Source: Seiridium cupressi
Lineage: Eukaryota > Ascomycota > Sordariomycetes > Amphisphaeriales > Sporocadaceae
Length of the DNA: 64,000 bases
Direction of reading: 5' to 3'
Assembly (NCBI GenBank): GCA_036674765.1
Contig: JARVKI010000027.1
Coordinates: 372,001-436,000, forward strand
Of this stretch, positions 44,078-56,300 are shown in pieces. Each line of letters opens with the position of its first letter. Within the stretch, counting starts at the first letter, position 1. The notes beneath the pieces are model-generated. The model did no database searches and was not told the DNA's origin. It saw only the letters and a program-made list of their open reading frames with translations. Both the position numbers and the translations under genes were made by a program.

Positions 44078-44836
44078 GATGTCGGCGACGCTTCTCGAGG
44101 AAGCGGATGCACTCCTAAAATATGAACGATTCAAAAGAGAGGGCGCGCACGGAGCGACGAAGCTCCTCAAATGATGATAAGGTAGAAGTGTATCTCATGT
44201 GCTGTGCAGTGCAGGTGTAGGTGCAGATGACGAAGCTCTGGTTGGACAAGGAGTGGCTTGGGCCAATTTCAATGCGTGGAACCGCGGAACCGAGAGCTGC
44301 GAGTTGGTGGAAACCTGAAAGTGGCCCGAGTGGATGGGAGTCGAGACAGAACTCACTCACTCACGCACGCACGTACCTACGCACGAGCCACTTCCTATCT
44401 GTGGTGGTCATTCACTTGTTCGTTTCCTTTTCTTCAATTGCCTGTCATGGATTGCTCTAAACTAATATGACTAGGACCCGATGGACTCAGCGATGAGCTG
44501 AAAAGGAATAATTTGGATTGGTCTGCTGCTCACCTAGTCCCGAATTAATACTGCAAGATCAGCAGCATGACCTCTCTTTAACGCAGTAGTCACATTCTAG
44601 GGTGTACGATGAGCCCCTTGAGTACACTTTTGTCCTGAAACCATTAAATATCTATATTCATGCTGCACCTCAAGCCTGAGTAGTATCAGTGCAATGATTG
44701 ATGCAACCACCAACTCCAAACACATGTCATAAACACCAATGAATGCACGACGTTCCTGCAACAAAACCTCCCAATTGAACAATTCATGCCAACTTCATCT
44801 AGCAACTAAGCAGATTCCCTACTGCCAAACTTCTAC
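44078..44836. other. Intergenic between Pan1 and sphingolipid methyltransferase
   Basis: The left part is the Pan1 promoter and leader, including a short CTCA/CGCA-type repeat near 44353-44380; the right end is the methyltransferase 3' region. No gene was seen. Confidence 0.5.
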
Positions 44837-46631
44837 CTAAGCAGTGCCGCTGGTGGGGAACTGGTCGGCATTCTTCTTGGCCCAAGCTGACAGGTCCACC
44901 TTGGCCTTTGCGGCCGCGAGGGCTCCACTCAGGTTATACTGTGTAGGGATGCCCTCGACGCGATGAGTCGAGTTGATGTTCTTGACCAACGTGATTTGGT
45001 AACAAGTCGCGCTGCCCTGGCGAGAGATGATCGTGGAGTAGGCAAGGAAGTACTCCCAGATCTAGATTCGTGTCAGCACCCAAAGTTGGTCTAAAAGTGT
45101 CTGGAACGTCAAAACTTACGCGGTACCAGCGGTTGCCATACTTGGCGACGACCTTGTCGCTGTTGGCCAACCAGTTCCTGTACCATCTCCAGAGAGTAGC
45201 CGAGTAGTGAACACCAACAGTATCGATATGCTTGATCTCCCAGCCAGCACCCTCAAGCGAATCAACAACGAACCCGAGGGGTGTGGAGGCATCGGCACCA
45301 GGGAAGATGTACTTGTTCATGAATAGACCCCAGATGAGATCCTCGTACTGCCATGGCTTACGAAGACCAGCAATCTGCAGGAAAAAGACACCATCATCGT
45401 CTGTCATGTCATGAACCTGCTTCAAGAAAGATCCTAGCTTACGAACGCCGACGTGCTCGGCCATCTCCAGGCAAGTGACCTTGTTGTAGCCGCCCTCCGG
45501 TACCGGAATGTCGCGGTAGTCCATGCACAAAATTTTGCTCTGCTCTTCAGGAACCCCGATGTTACGGAGAGCCTTATTGCCCCAGGCAGTCTGGTTGCGA
45601 CCAAGGGTGATACCGGTAGCACGGGCGCCATAGTTGCTGCTGGCATAGCGAGCGAGGGTGCCCCAGCCGCAACCGATATCGAGAAGGGATTCGCCTTGCT
45701 TGAGCTCGATCTTCTCGCAAACGATAGCCAATTTGTTGTCCTGAAGTTCCTCTAGAGTCTCTTCCTTGTTAATGTCACTAATAATGCCGGAGGTGTAAAT
45801 CATGCGAGGGCCCAAGAACCAGCCGTAGAAGTCATCGCCACGGTCGTAATGGTCCCGGACCTGTTCCTCGTCTGCAGAGAATCAACGTCAGCGAATTGTT
45901 TGCAGCAAGCAAAGCTAGTTCAAGTCAACACACCTTGAGACCGAGAGTGCATGATGACCTCGGGAATCATGCCGAATAGGAAGAATCTGCAGAGACCCCA
46001 GGTGAAGCGGAAGCTGGCCCAGTCGTGCCGGTATTCCAGCACCTCAAGGCAGTCACCGTTGAAGTCAACATCGCCGTCAAAGTACATCTCAGCAAACGTC
46101 TCCAAGGGGATCTTGTTCTTGCCGTAGTACTTGGAGCGATCAGATTGCTTCTTGAAGTTGAGGTAGTGCTCGACGGGGCGGCCAGGGTACTTGGCCTTCT
46201 CGTTCTTGCGCGGAGACAAGGCAGAGACGGTAATCCAGAAGGCTGCAAGGATGGGGATGCTTGTGAAGAGGGCGAAGAAGACGGCGGTCTTGATACCGCC
46301 GCCAACCTTCCAGGAAGCCCATAGTGGCACACCGGCGATGGCGGCGATTAGCGCGATGGTCGAGAAGCTGTCGCTGCCAGCAGCATCAGCAGGAAGAGGT
46401 GCATTCTTGATGGACGGGTACTGTTTGGGAGCTTGTCAGTATTGCGTCACTGAAGCCGTAGCTACTGTGTAGAACAGGCGGCCGATTTTGTGCTTGGGTG
46501 GTAATGAAGCGTACCGAAGTAGTCCTCACACCACACTCCTCAAATTTCTCAAAGGTGGGAGTGGGAGCTTTGGGAGTTTCGACAAACTCGAACTCGGACT
46601 CGCTCCCGTTGGTGCTCACGGGCTTGGACAT
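44837..46631 (-). CDS. Sphingolipid C9-methyltransferase
   Basis: Four exons, 46631-46515, 46420-45934, 45871-45120 and 45061-44837, with introns of 94, 62 and 58 nt, give 526 aa. The enzyme adds a methyl group from S-adenosylmethionine to C9 of the sphingoid base of glucosylceramides, at the ER. Two hydrophobic segments (about 58-75 and 83-105) anchor it. The methyltransferase motif I, LLDIGCGWGTLARYAS, lies at about 264-279, with GITLGRNQ, YRDIPVPEGGYNKVTCLEMAEHVG and the DIWEYF-type block at the last junction. The domain belongs to the cyclopropane-fatty-acyl-phospholipid synthase superfamily. The last exon ends with LSAWAKKNADQFPTSGTA, typical of fungal members. All three junctions restore continuous family sequence. 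Confidence 0.93.
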
Positions 46632-48510
46632 GTTGAGGCCTGTTCTCCTCGCAGCAGGAATGCAAAGTGAGCCAGTTGACGATGGCTCGTTTTTGCAATC
46701 TGGCAGACTGGAGGGAAAAGTGCGATATCAAGGGCCAACACGACAGAGTATGGAGCTGCTAGCGCTGTCTTGGGCAGCTTTTGACCGCCTCGGTCGTTGT
46801 CCTGCACTTGCGTTTCAATCCTGGAATTGGTCGTCGTGAATGGCTAGTGCGTGCTCAAGACCCTGGAGGGGATCCCTGGAAGCCAATGATCGCCGACACC
46901 AAGCTGGCAAGTGCCGTTAGAAGCGCCCCACCGTTTGCCTGGGGCCCCTCTACCGTATGAATGAAGGGGAAGATAAAGAACCAACCTGTCACCTCCTGTA
47001 TCGCAACCGGTTGTGGAAATGAATAGAATGCAGCCGAGCAAACATACTCGATTTAATCCTGAGTCCCGATGCATACCTTTCTATTGCCCTTCCTCCTTTT
47101 TGTATCGCCTTTAAGCTGTAGTGTCGCTTGCGTCACAATTGCCAACTAACTAGTTAGACTATTTAATATTACGTATTCTAGCCGCTGGGTTATAGTCGGA
47201 TCATATACTGGGGTTTGGGCGGTTGCAGTGTCCCAATTTCAACGTCGATCTCATTTTCGCAGCTTGGCTGCAAGGCCAAGCGCACAAGTCATCATTGTCG
47301 TGCTCAGGACTGTCACACGGTTCAAATCTTCCACTTATATAGTTAACAAGTGCAAGGAAGGAAAAGAAGCTTTGGGGAAATATATATCTTCCGATATCGA
47401 AGAACTTGGCGCAATAACAACACATCTAGCTGGCCATTATGTCACTATTGCTCTATCAGACCGCGTTCAGCACAACCAAAGTGATCCCAAGTTGTGTCGC
47501 ATTCCGAGAACCATAAGTTATGCTGTCTTTTGCTATTACATCTTCTAGTGACGGCTAACCCTGCGACCAGGACAAGCCACGAAGTCAAAGTCGCGCTTCA
47601 TAATCGGTCTCAAACATCAGGTCCTACTAATATAATATTCCACCCGGATCATACGTGTTTATGATGTGACGGTTAATGCGAGGCATCGTGCTTACCCGGG
47701 TACCTATATGACATTTCTAATCAAGGCCAATCCGGAGTTTGTCGGCGCCTCCTAAATGAAATCGCACCCTTAGAAATTAGTGACTCAAAGAGACTTTGGT
47801 TACGAGCCCTTTTCATGCATGGGATATCGATTTCTTTGGGTATTTGCTATACAACAGTTACGTTTCAGACTTGGAAAGTAGTATGTCATTCCACAAACCC
47901 TCCCGCACTAGGAAATCATCTATGCTGCCCGTGGTTCGCTATCTCGAGGCGCGAGTGGCCGTGGTTCGCCAGAAGGTCCAGTATTTCCATGGATGGATTG
48001 AACCTTACTCAGGTCGCGTTTCGTAATGTGGTAGCACTGTAACTATATCATGCTCGAAATAGACAATGCCTGTTCGGTGAAAATATTGGGACCATGAAGG
48101 CAAGGGGCGATCGGTGAAATAACATGATACCCAGTTCCGCTCGTCAAGTAGCAGGCGTTAACCAGGATGCAACTGATGGCCTTCACCGCGAGGAATGTGC
48201 GACGAAAGGCTTTTCTGCTTGAGGAAGCATCGATGTGAAAACAAACTTTTGTCGGGCTATCTAGATTGGATTTAACTTGGAGAAGGTTCTATTGGACTGG
48301 ACGTAGATCGTGTGATCTACAGATGTATCACACTAGGCGCAAGCTCTACCAGATATTGTTCAAGGTTACTTGCTTTCACGATATTCCCCATGTCTCAGAA
48401 CTCTGCCCCCATAACCCCCCGCAACTTTCCTTTCTTCATACATTGCACATTTCAACACTTTATTATCATTGCGAATACTTTTACTAGCACCACCCAAGGA
48501 TATCTGCACA
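46632..48510. other. Intergenic, divergent promoter region
   Basis: This lies between the methyltransferase (minus) and the maltose-permease-type gene (plus), so both promoters lie here. Open frames such as 47228-47548 plus are not protein-like. A GGTTCAAATC word near 47320 resembles a tRNA B box, but no tRNA fold or A box could be matched. No gene is called. Confidence 0.5.
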
Positions 48511-50476
48511 ATGGAAAGTTCTAGCCGTGGAGAGGGACCCCTCCGAATTCATCCTACTCCCGCCGATGATGTTGCCAGGCTCAAGGATGAAGACCTCAAC
48601 AAGGTACTGGAGGTTGAGGACAACCTGCCAACGATGACCGACGGAGCGCGAGCTGCCGCTGACTCGGAGAGGACCATGACGATCCGCCACGCGCTGAAGA
48701 CATGTCGCAAGGGTCTATTCTGGTCACTGATTTTTACCACAGCCATCGTCATGGAGGGCTTTGATCTGGCACTATTATCAGGCTTCTATGCTTTCACTGC
48801 TTTCAAAGTAGGTTCATATCATGGCAGGATGATGAGAGCGCTTCCTGACCTGTTTATAGCAAAGATACGGCGTCCAACTGCCGGACGGCAGGTATGAGAT
48901 TCCAGCACAGTGGCAGACAGCGCTTTCTTCTGGAGCTCAGATCGGACAGATCATCGGCCTCTCGATAGCTGGCATGTTTGTGCAAAGGCTCGGGTACAAA
49001 ACAACCATGAAGGCGGCTTTGGCCCTCATGATCGTTTTCATATTCGTCCCGGTTTTTGCGCCTAATATCGAAACACTCCTGGTAGGTGAGATTCTACAGG
49101 GCATGCCGTGGGGCGTCTTCGAAACAATGCCTGCGGCTTATGCCTCGGAGATATCACCGCTTGCCCTCCGACCGTATTTCACAACATACGCGAATCTGTG
49201 CTGGATCATTGGGCAGTTGATCGCGTCAGGCGTACTACGCGGCTTCCTCAGCTTGGGCACAAGCCAATGGGCATATCGAGTACCCTTCATGCTGCAATGG
49301 ATCTGGCCATTGCCCATCTTGATTTGCATCTGGAAAGCTCCAGAGTCTCCTTGGTGGCTCGCACGGCGTGGTCAATACGACGAGGCACGTGTCTCTCTGA
49401 CACGCGTCTCGACGTTTGACGACCAAGAGATCGACAACAGACTCGAGTTGATCAAGCATACTGTCTTGATGGAGAAGAAAAGACACGACGAATTGAAGGC
49501 TGCAAAACCGAAGACCAGATGGGGAAAGACTAAGGAGTCATTGAGTACTTACCGGGAATGTTTTAAGGGTGTGGACAGGCGGCGCACTGAGGTCAACTGC
49601 GGAACCTGGATCAGCCAATCGCTTTGCGGCTCGAACCTCATCGCATTTGCGCCGCTGTTCTTCCAGACAGCCGGTCTGTCTGAGGAAAGCTCATTCACTA
49701 TTCAAATTGTTGGCTTGTTCTTGGGAGCACTGGGAACCGTTTCTGCCTGGGTTCTCATGAAGCACATCGGCCGGCGCACAATCTATGTTTCCGGTCTGGC
49801 TGCCTTATTTATGATGTTATTGCTTATTGGTATCCTTGATGCTGCTTGTGCTGAAAGCAACGCTGCGGCTAACTGGGCTATGGCAATTCTTGTAAGTTTT
49901 ACTGATCGAATCGGAGTAGTGCGGATTGTCTGCTTACCTTTCGTCTAGTTGGTTGTATATATCATCATATACGATCTTTCTGTTGGTCCATGTTGTTACA
50001 GTATTGTTACAGAGATACCTTCATCCAAATTGAGGGCCCCGACCGTGGCGCTCGCTAGGATATGCTACAATCTCTGCGGTAAGTAAACCGTCGAGACCTC
50101 GAGGTTTTGCAGCTAACAAGACACAGGAATTTTCAGCGTAGTCATAAATCCGTTGATGCTAACTTCGAGTGCTTGGAATTGGGGTCCGAAAGCTGCTCTG
50201 TTCTGGTCGGGCCTGTGTTTTTTGTGCCTCACATGGGCCTTCTTCAGACTTCCCGAGCCAAAGGGCAGGAACCAAGGAGAGCTGGATATCCTATTTGAGC
50301 GAAGGACGAAAGCTCGAGACTTCGCAAAGACCAAGGTGGACCAGTTCAATTCCGATCATATAGACGTGAAGTCGCCTCCAGATGCCTCGCATTCGCACTC
50401 GTCCTCAAAGGTTGAGCCATCACATTCAACCTCACAAGGAGAAGACCTATCGTCAGGGGCTTTGACGAATGAATGA
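48511..50476 (+). CDS. Maltose-permease-type MFS transporter (alpha-glucoside:H+ symporter)
   Basis: Four exons, 48511-48807, 48860-49891, 49949-50078 and 50127-50476, with introns of 52, 57 and 48 nt, encode 602 aa. Major-facilitator features include a roughly 70-residue acidic cytosolic start, IVMEGFDLALLSGFYAFTAF in TM1, ILQGMPWGVFETMPAAYASEISPLALR (core GMPWG), APESPWWLARRGQYDEA, KHIGRRTIYVSG, and YDLSVGPCCYSIVTEIP with RICYNLCGIFSVV across the last junction. These are typical of fungal MAL-type alpha-glucoside permeases. The C-terminus is a long Ser/His-rich tail. The substrate (maltose or another alpha-glucoside) is inferred from family; no maltase gene is adjacent. The gene appears intact. 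Confidence 0.9.
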
Positions 50477-50849
50477 ATGGAGGTAACCACCTGATGGGAG
50501 ATAGGGCGGAAGATTGGCCGTCCGTGGAATGCGTAATAACAGTCAGTCTGAATGAGACTTGTAGTCACGTCAATAAGAAGCCGGGGACGTGCAAAGTTAG
50601 TTGTCACTACCCAGGTAATTATAGGTACCTTCACTCATAGAATTGTATTAGCAATTGAATTGGGGTTTAAGAACTTCAAGGATGGAACATTGATTACCTC
50701 GTCGCTCTGTCAAAGTTGATATTATAGCCTCGTCACAGGAGGTGTTATGAATCCGCTCTGCAGTAAAGTCGGCTTGACAACTCGCTAAGCATGCCATACA
50801 AAAGGGTGTGTTTAGTCGGGTAATAGCAAATCGGTAAGGCCTCTTCGTA
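50477..50849. other. Intergenic between converging genes
   Basis: The 3' regions of the transporter (plus) and Spp2 (minus) face each other here. No gene was seen. Confidence 0.5.
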
Positions 50850-51926
50850 TCAATGTCTCGAATGCCTATCGCGGTTGCGGTACCGATCACGATCACGGTC
50901 CCTATCATCGTGTCTCCTACTGGAGCTATAGCCTGATCTTTCGCGTTCGCGCTCATGCTTGTAGCTGTTTGAGTGCCTCTCCTCACGCTGTTTGCGTTTT
51001 GCTTCCTCCCCCCTCCGAAATTCGTCCAAGCGCGGGGGTCTTTCACGATGACCATGTTTCTTTGCTAGCTCGGCCTTCTTGATTTCCTCATCTTCCTTGG
51101 CTCCTAGACCAAGGAGTGCTGGTCTCCTTCGGACCTCCTTGGGTTTTGTGCTTTGCTGTGATTCTTTGTAGCCCATACCACGAAGCATAGCCATTCCGAA
51201 TTCGCCATCAGGTATTTTATCGTACTCTTCGATAGTGGACACTTCGCCAGCAGCTTGGTAAGCAGCCTTGTACTCGTCTTGCGGAGTATCAGACTCTGAA
51301 ATGACCAGCGTCTTCTTCTTTGTATTGTTCCCGAGAAGTGCATCCATGGCGTCTTGTTCCACGGTTTTTGGGGCTGTAGGCGTATTCTCTTCAACTACTG
51401 TTTCTGCGGCGCTCTTAGAGTTGACGTCCTCCGGCGGCACCCCAGGCGAGTCCTTTGTATCGGACTTCGTCGTAACACTGAGTCCCCATTTGATTTGTTT
51501 TTCGTGATCCGCGGGCTCGGTCTCCTTCACTTGAGCGTTGAAGTTCTCCTCCCGCTCATGAGGTAATGACCGTCCACCCTTTTGCGCCTTAGCCGCCGCC
51601 GCCTTCCAACCACCCTCTGTCTGGCAGGCGATGACCAAAGGTTTTCCATCGGTACGAGCAGCTTTCGCGTCTCGAGGTCGCACTGCATTTTCGGCGCCCC
51701 TTTCTCCAATGGTTGTTACTGATTCATGCTTTCCGTAATCGTCTTCCTCGTCTGAGTCGGAATCGTGGTTGAGTGCGTGGGGCCGGGAGCGTTTGCCCAG
51801 AGCTGAAGGAGGTAAAGGCTTTCCTGGCTTCTTTGCGCCTTGCGTGGGCTTTTGTGCATTAACTAGGGATGCGCCGAACTTGATGGCGATCCGCGGCGCC
51901 TGTGGTATTGACGTAGACTCTGACAT
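50850..51926 (-). CDS. spp2: Pre-mRNA-splicing factor Spp2 (G-patch protein)
   Basis: A single-exon gene of 358 aa. It starts with SIPQAPRIAIKFG, then a basic/acidic stretch with a DSDSDEEDD run. The G-patch domain lies at about 233-277: EEYDKIPDGEFGMAMLRGMGYK followed by EVRRRPALLGLGAKE. The C-terminus is charged and ends in an RS/RD-rich tail (KHERERERSGYSSS, then DRDRDRDRYRNRDRHSRH). The G-patch activates a DExH helicase; in yeast Spp2 works with Prp2 in the catalytic activation of the spliceosome, and the human relative is GPKOW. The gene is divergent from Vid21/Eaf1, with 1.4 kb between the start codons. Confidence 0.88.
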   Translation of the reverse strand: MSESTSIPQAPRIAIKFGASLVNAQKPTQGAKKPGKPLPPSALGKRSRPHALNHDSDSDEEDDYGKHESVTTIGERGAENAVRPRDAKAARTDGKPLVIACQTEGGWKAAAAKAQKGGRSLPHEREENFNAQVKETEPADHEKQIKWGLSVTTKSDTKDSPGVPPEDVNSKSAAETVVEENTPTAPKTVEQDAMDALLGNNTKKKTLVISESDTPQDEYKAAYQAAGEVSTIEEYDKIPDGEFGMAMLRGMGYKESQQSTKPKEVRRRPALLGLGAKEDEEIKKAELAKKHGHRERPPRLDEFRRGEEAKRKQREERHSNSYKHERERERSGYSSSRRHDDRDRDRDRYRNRDRHSRH

Positions 51927-53329
51927 TGGGGTGATCGTTCAACAGCCAGAAAGTGCTGACTGCAGGAAGGAAAATCGGGCTGCATCAAAGACGAAAGAAA
52001 AAGGTCACTTCCGGAGGCAACTGTGCCAAGGCAGGGGTTACGGCCTCACCTGTCTTGTGGCTCGGGTCTGGCAGTCTGTGGCTTGACTTACACCAACTAG
52101 CACTAGTGCTAGACTCTGATTGTGGCGCCGCCTTCGTTGGTCTGAGCATCGAGATCGAGCTCACATGGACACACAGACAACGAACTATTGTGCTGTTTTA
52201 CCATTTCTATATTCTCTCTGAAAAGATTCAATGTCAGTCAACCTCACTTGCAAGTACCCGAAGTATGTTTATTGGCGGGTTTGCCTTAGACACGACGACC
52301 TTTGCGCATTCGACGGGCCCACTGCGGCAATGCCAGTCATCTCGCTTCTCGGCCTGGGAGGCATAACTAGACCCCTTCACCACGACCAGCATGACAAAGC
52401 CATACCTACACATAGGAGGTGTCGGTCTCCCAAGCCGACCGCATGAGAGGAGCCGGACAGTGGGAGGGAGCAAATAAATTTACCTCTCCTGGTGCCCGAA
52501 GTCCCCCTCCACTCAGTCTGCAGCTATTCCCGGGGGGCAGTAGTGTACGAGTCAATGCCGATCTCTTCCGTCTCTCTGCACGTTGTGGTAAGGAGTACTA
52601 AAGTTATGTAGGTTTCTGAAGTTCAGAGGAACTGCTTTTTACAGCAATCCAGAGGAACCAGTAGTTCGGTCCTGTGACGACGAGGTGTTGGAAGGGGTAA
52701 GATTCCCATTCTTAGGGGCAGGGTCGGAGCAGTCGGGGTCCTCCCTAATTCCTGATTCCATGATAGCGTCACGACGTCGCAAGGCGACAGACTTCATTCA
52801 GGTTGCATGCATTTCTCGCTAACCTGACTGGCGTTAGCGACCTTATCGCAAGATAACACACTGCAGCTGGCCATTAGGGGCTCGGTGTTCTCCAGGTTTT
52901 TTGGTGAGGGGCAGCATGGTGGTGGAGTACGTACCGCCTGCTCCCTGCTCTGCGCTCTCGCACGCTCCTCGCTCCCTGCTGGGCCACGCCCGGCTAGTTA
53001 GGGAGGGGGCTAGCTAACAAATTTGCAGCGTACATTACATTACAGCAATGGCCAGTTCAGTGTTAGTACCTAAGCTCCCGTTTGAAATCAGAATTTCCCT
53101 ATCAACGCCTGTGCTTTGCACTGGTATTAGCAGCATCAAGCATCACCTCACGACTTCCGGTGGATGAAAAACTCAGACTTGACGGCCATTCCATCAATCC
53201 ACCACCTCAACGCCGGCCCTTTCATTGCCAAAAACCACGTTTTCCATCAAACTGGATCCCATTAAGCTTGTTTGCATCATCCGCTGTTGAGAAAAGCGGA
53301 TGTTGCTGTCGCCGATGCTATGACTTCGG
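51927..53329. other. Divergent promoter region of Spp2 and Vid21
   Basis: Shared upstream sequence of two nuclear-protein genes. Open frames are short and not protein-like; the frame before 53330 is open but lacks a better start. No repeat was recognised. Confidence 0.5.
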
Positions 53330-56300
53330 TCGTACCCGCCGACCGCGCGCCAGTCATTCAACAAAAACGGGAAGCATGCGGGTAAGTCCTATGTCATCTT
53401 ATAGAGCTCATTTTTCCGATTCCAACCGTGTAGGACGCGATGGGTTAACAATGCGCAGGTCAATTCGACAGTCGCGTAAGAGGAAGTTGCAGGAGCTATA
53501 TGCGGTCGCGACCATTCTGAATGGCCTCCCAAATTTCGGCGCAGGCGAATTCGACGCGCCGCCCCCTCACGCCGCTGGGGTCAAGTTTCTTGAGGCAAAC
53601 GACATCTTAAAGTAAGTGGCATCTACTTGCCTTCATTTTTTCGTCGTATACAAATCGCGTTTTCATTGCGTCGCGCAATCACGTCCGTCGTTGGCTAACG
53701 TGACGCTTTCTCGTAGGGGACGCAAACTTAATGAACTAAACATTCCGCCGCGACCTAAGTTTCCAGCGGACGCCTTCAGACAACCGAACCAAACCACACC
53801 AGCTCCTACAAAGGAGAATGTTGGAACGCCGTCAACACAAACAGTGGTTAAGGATGGACCCAATCTTTCCAAAAGTGGCCCTACAGCCGCGGAGCGCGTT
53901 GCGCCATCCGATGGCCAACAATCTGCATCCTCCCCAACGGTCCAACCGGAGGCACTCTCTACCTCGTCGCCAATAGTTCCAACGCCTACAGTACGTCCGC
54001 AGTCGTCCCTGCCATTGCAGCCGTCGCAACCGACACAGCCGGCACAGCCAGCACCTGCTCGTGTCAGCACCACCGCCGTGCAGTCGCGACAACCAGGACG
54101 CCAGCAGACTCCAAGCCAAACCTTGCTAGGCGCGGAGGTTGGGGGGTCTGCGCAACTCAGGAATACAGCACTCGCTGACGGCAGCCCTTCTCAGGCACCA
54201 GCATTTGTTCTACCTAAAACCACTGGATCAACTCAAAGTCTGGATGTTCCTACCCGTGAAGCACAGCAAGACCTCAAGGTGCCGAGCCCATCTGCACCGA
54301 AGGAAAATGGTCCCGAGGTGCAATTACCAGTGCGGATGGATGCGTACGGATCACCAGCACATGAATCCAGAAACCCTGGGGGTCTGTCCCTGAACGCCGC
54401 ACAAGAACCTACTCGACCAGCCGATACACTGTCCTCTCCCAGCTCCACGGCGCACACAGCGACCACACCTGCGGTCCTTGAAACGTCGACGAACACTAGT
54501 CCTGAACGAGATGGAATGCGCCTGGAGGAAAGACTTATCACCGGCAAGCCACAACATCAACAGTCACAAGAGCCTAGGACTTCGGCACAGAATGGGTTCT
54601 TGGGAAGTACTACGAAAGAAGTTGAGGCACAGCTTCTACGAGACTCTGCCAGTGCTGCTAGTATTGAAAACGGACAGACCAAAGGCTCAACTCAGCCAAC
54701 TTCGACGGATGCTCCAACCGAAGCTGTCGAGGAAATGGACATTGATCCCATTACCAACACAGTTGATGCACCAAAGGAGCCTCATCCTGACACGGCGAAG
54801 AATGTCCATATTCAAGCTCCTGCGTCACCCGCTCCAGAAAAGCAATCCGACAAGGCCGAGGGCGAAGCAGTCACGGCAACAAGGGAACGCAAGGCATCGG
54901 AATCACAGTTGTTGGAGCCAACACAGACCCAAACCGTAGCCGGTGGCATAAGGCAAAAATCGGTATCCGAAGTCTTATCTGGCGAATCTTCCAAGGAATT
55001 ATTAGTGCCTCAGCAGCTGAAGCCGGATCTTCGATCACAGATCCCGATCACTCCCACATCACAATCCCCAAGGCCGCGCGGACGAAGCTTCACTGAAAAA
55101 TCATTAAAGGAGAAGAGCAGATTGGCTGGTGTGATTTTCGCGAAACAAACCCAAAAGGCTTCGGATTCGGACAGGTCACTTGTGCATGCTCGTTCAAAAT
55201 CAACAGGCCATGTCCCTACGGATGACTATTTCACACCATTATTCATCCAAGGGTTCTCTAATGGCACCAAGTGGATGAAGCCTTTGGAGCAAATACTGCA
55301 TCACGCCCACAAGACGGTTTCAACACCAGATGCTTACTTGCACATAAATGAGAACCAGGCATGTCGCGTATTAAAGCGGGTGTATAACTTACAGCAACAG
55401 GACAAGTGGTCGTTGCGTCAACCCAAGCGATACCCAGAGCCAACCAGGCAGACTTCGCAGTGGGATGTGCTGCTCCAGGAAATGAAGTGGATGCGGACTG
55501 ATTTTCGCCAGGAAAAGAAATGGAAGGTGGCGGTCGCGCGAAACCTAGCGCACGCCTGCGCCGAATGGATCGCATATCCTGAGGAACGGTCGGAGTTGCG
55601 GGTCAACGCTGTTGCTCCACAGTTTCCTCGGAGAGCGCAATGGAATGGCAGTGACTTGGTGTTGTTTGACCAATATGCTGCGCCTCCGAAGGAGAATGGC
55701 GAAGGATCAAATGGAGCAGATCACCATGAAACGCCAGATTTGATCTCATCAGCAGATACAGACTCTCCTCTGGATCACGATGATGAGCCTAATGACCACT
55801 TTTTGGACACAATTTCTCCGTCGGCAATATTCACGCTCGATGATCATGAAGTTGTTTTCGGCCTCAATCCATCTCCACATACCGACCGACTTTTGGAGGA
55901 ATTGCCTTTATACGGCGCACCGCTCAAGGTTCCCGACTCAGATATCGTTGCACCAAAACATGACCCCGATGCTCATTGGAAACGTGAGGCACTACCACTC
56001 AGCAAATACGTTGAGGGTCGCATGGAATTGGTATCGAATGAGCCGCCCCGGAAACGAAGTCGATACCAATACGTACAAGAGGATGGTGATGAAGAGGCTC
56101 TATTCGATCAGCCTAGATCAGCAAGTCAACTTGAGCCACAAACTCCTGATGTGGCGTTATTTCAAGCCGACAACAAGGCTATGCGGGACCGTCTTCACGC
56201 GGGTCATCAGTTTCGTCCACCGAGTGAGCACACGATGCCATTTCAGACCTTCTACGAATCACGCAGCTGTTCTCAGTGGACGGTCAGTGAGGACGACGAA

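Noticed and set aside
47300..47345. B-box-like word GGTTCAAATC suggesting a tRNA
   Set aside because: No A box at the right distance and no cloverleaf pairing could be made.
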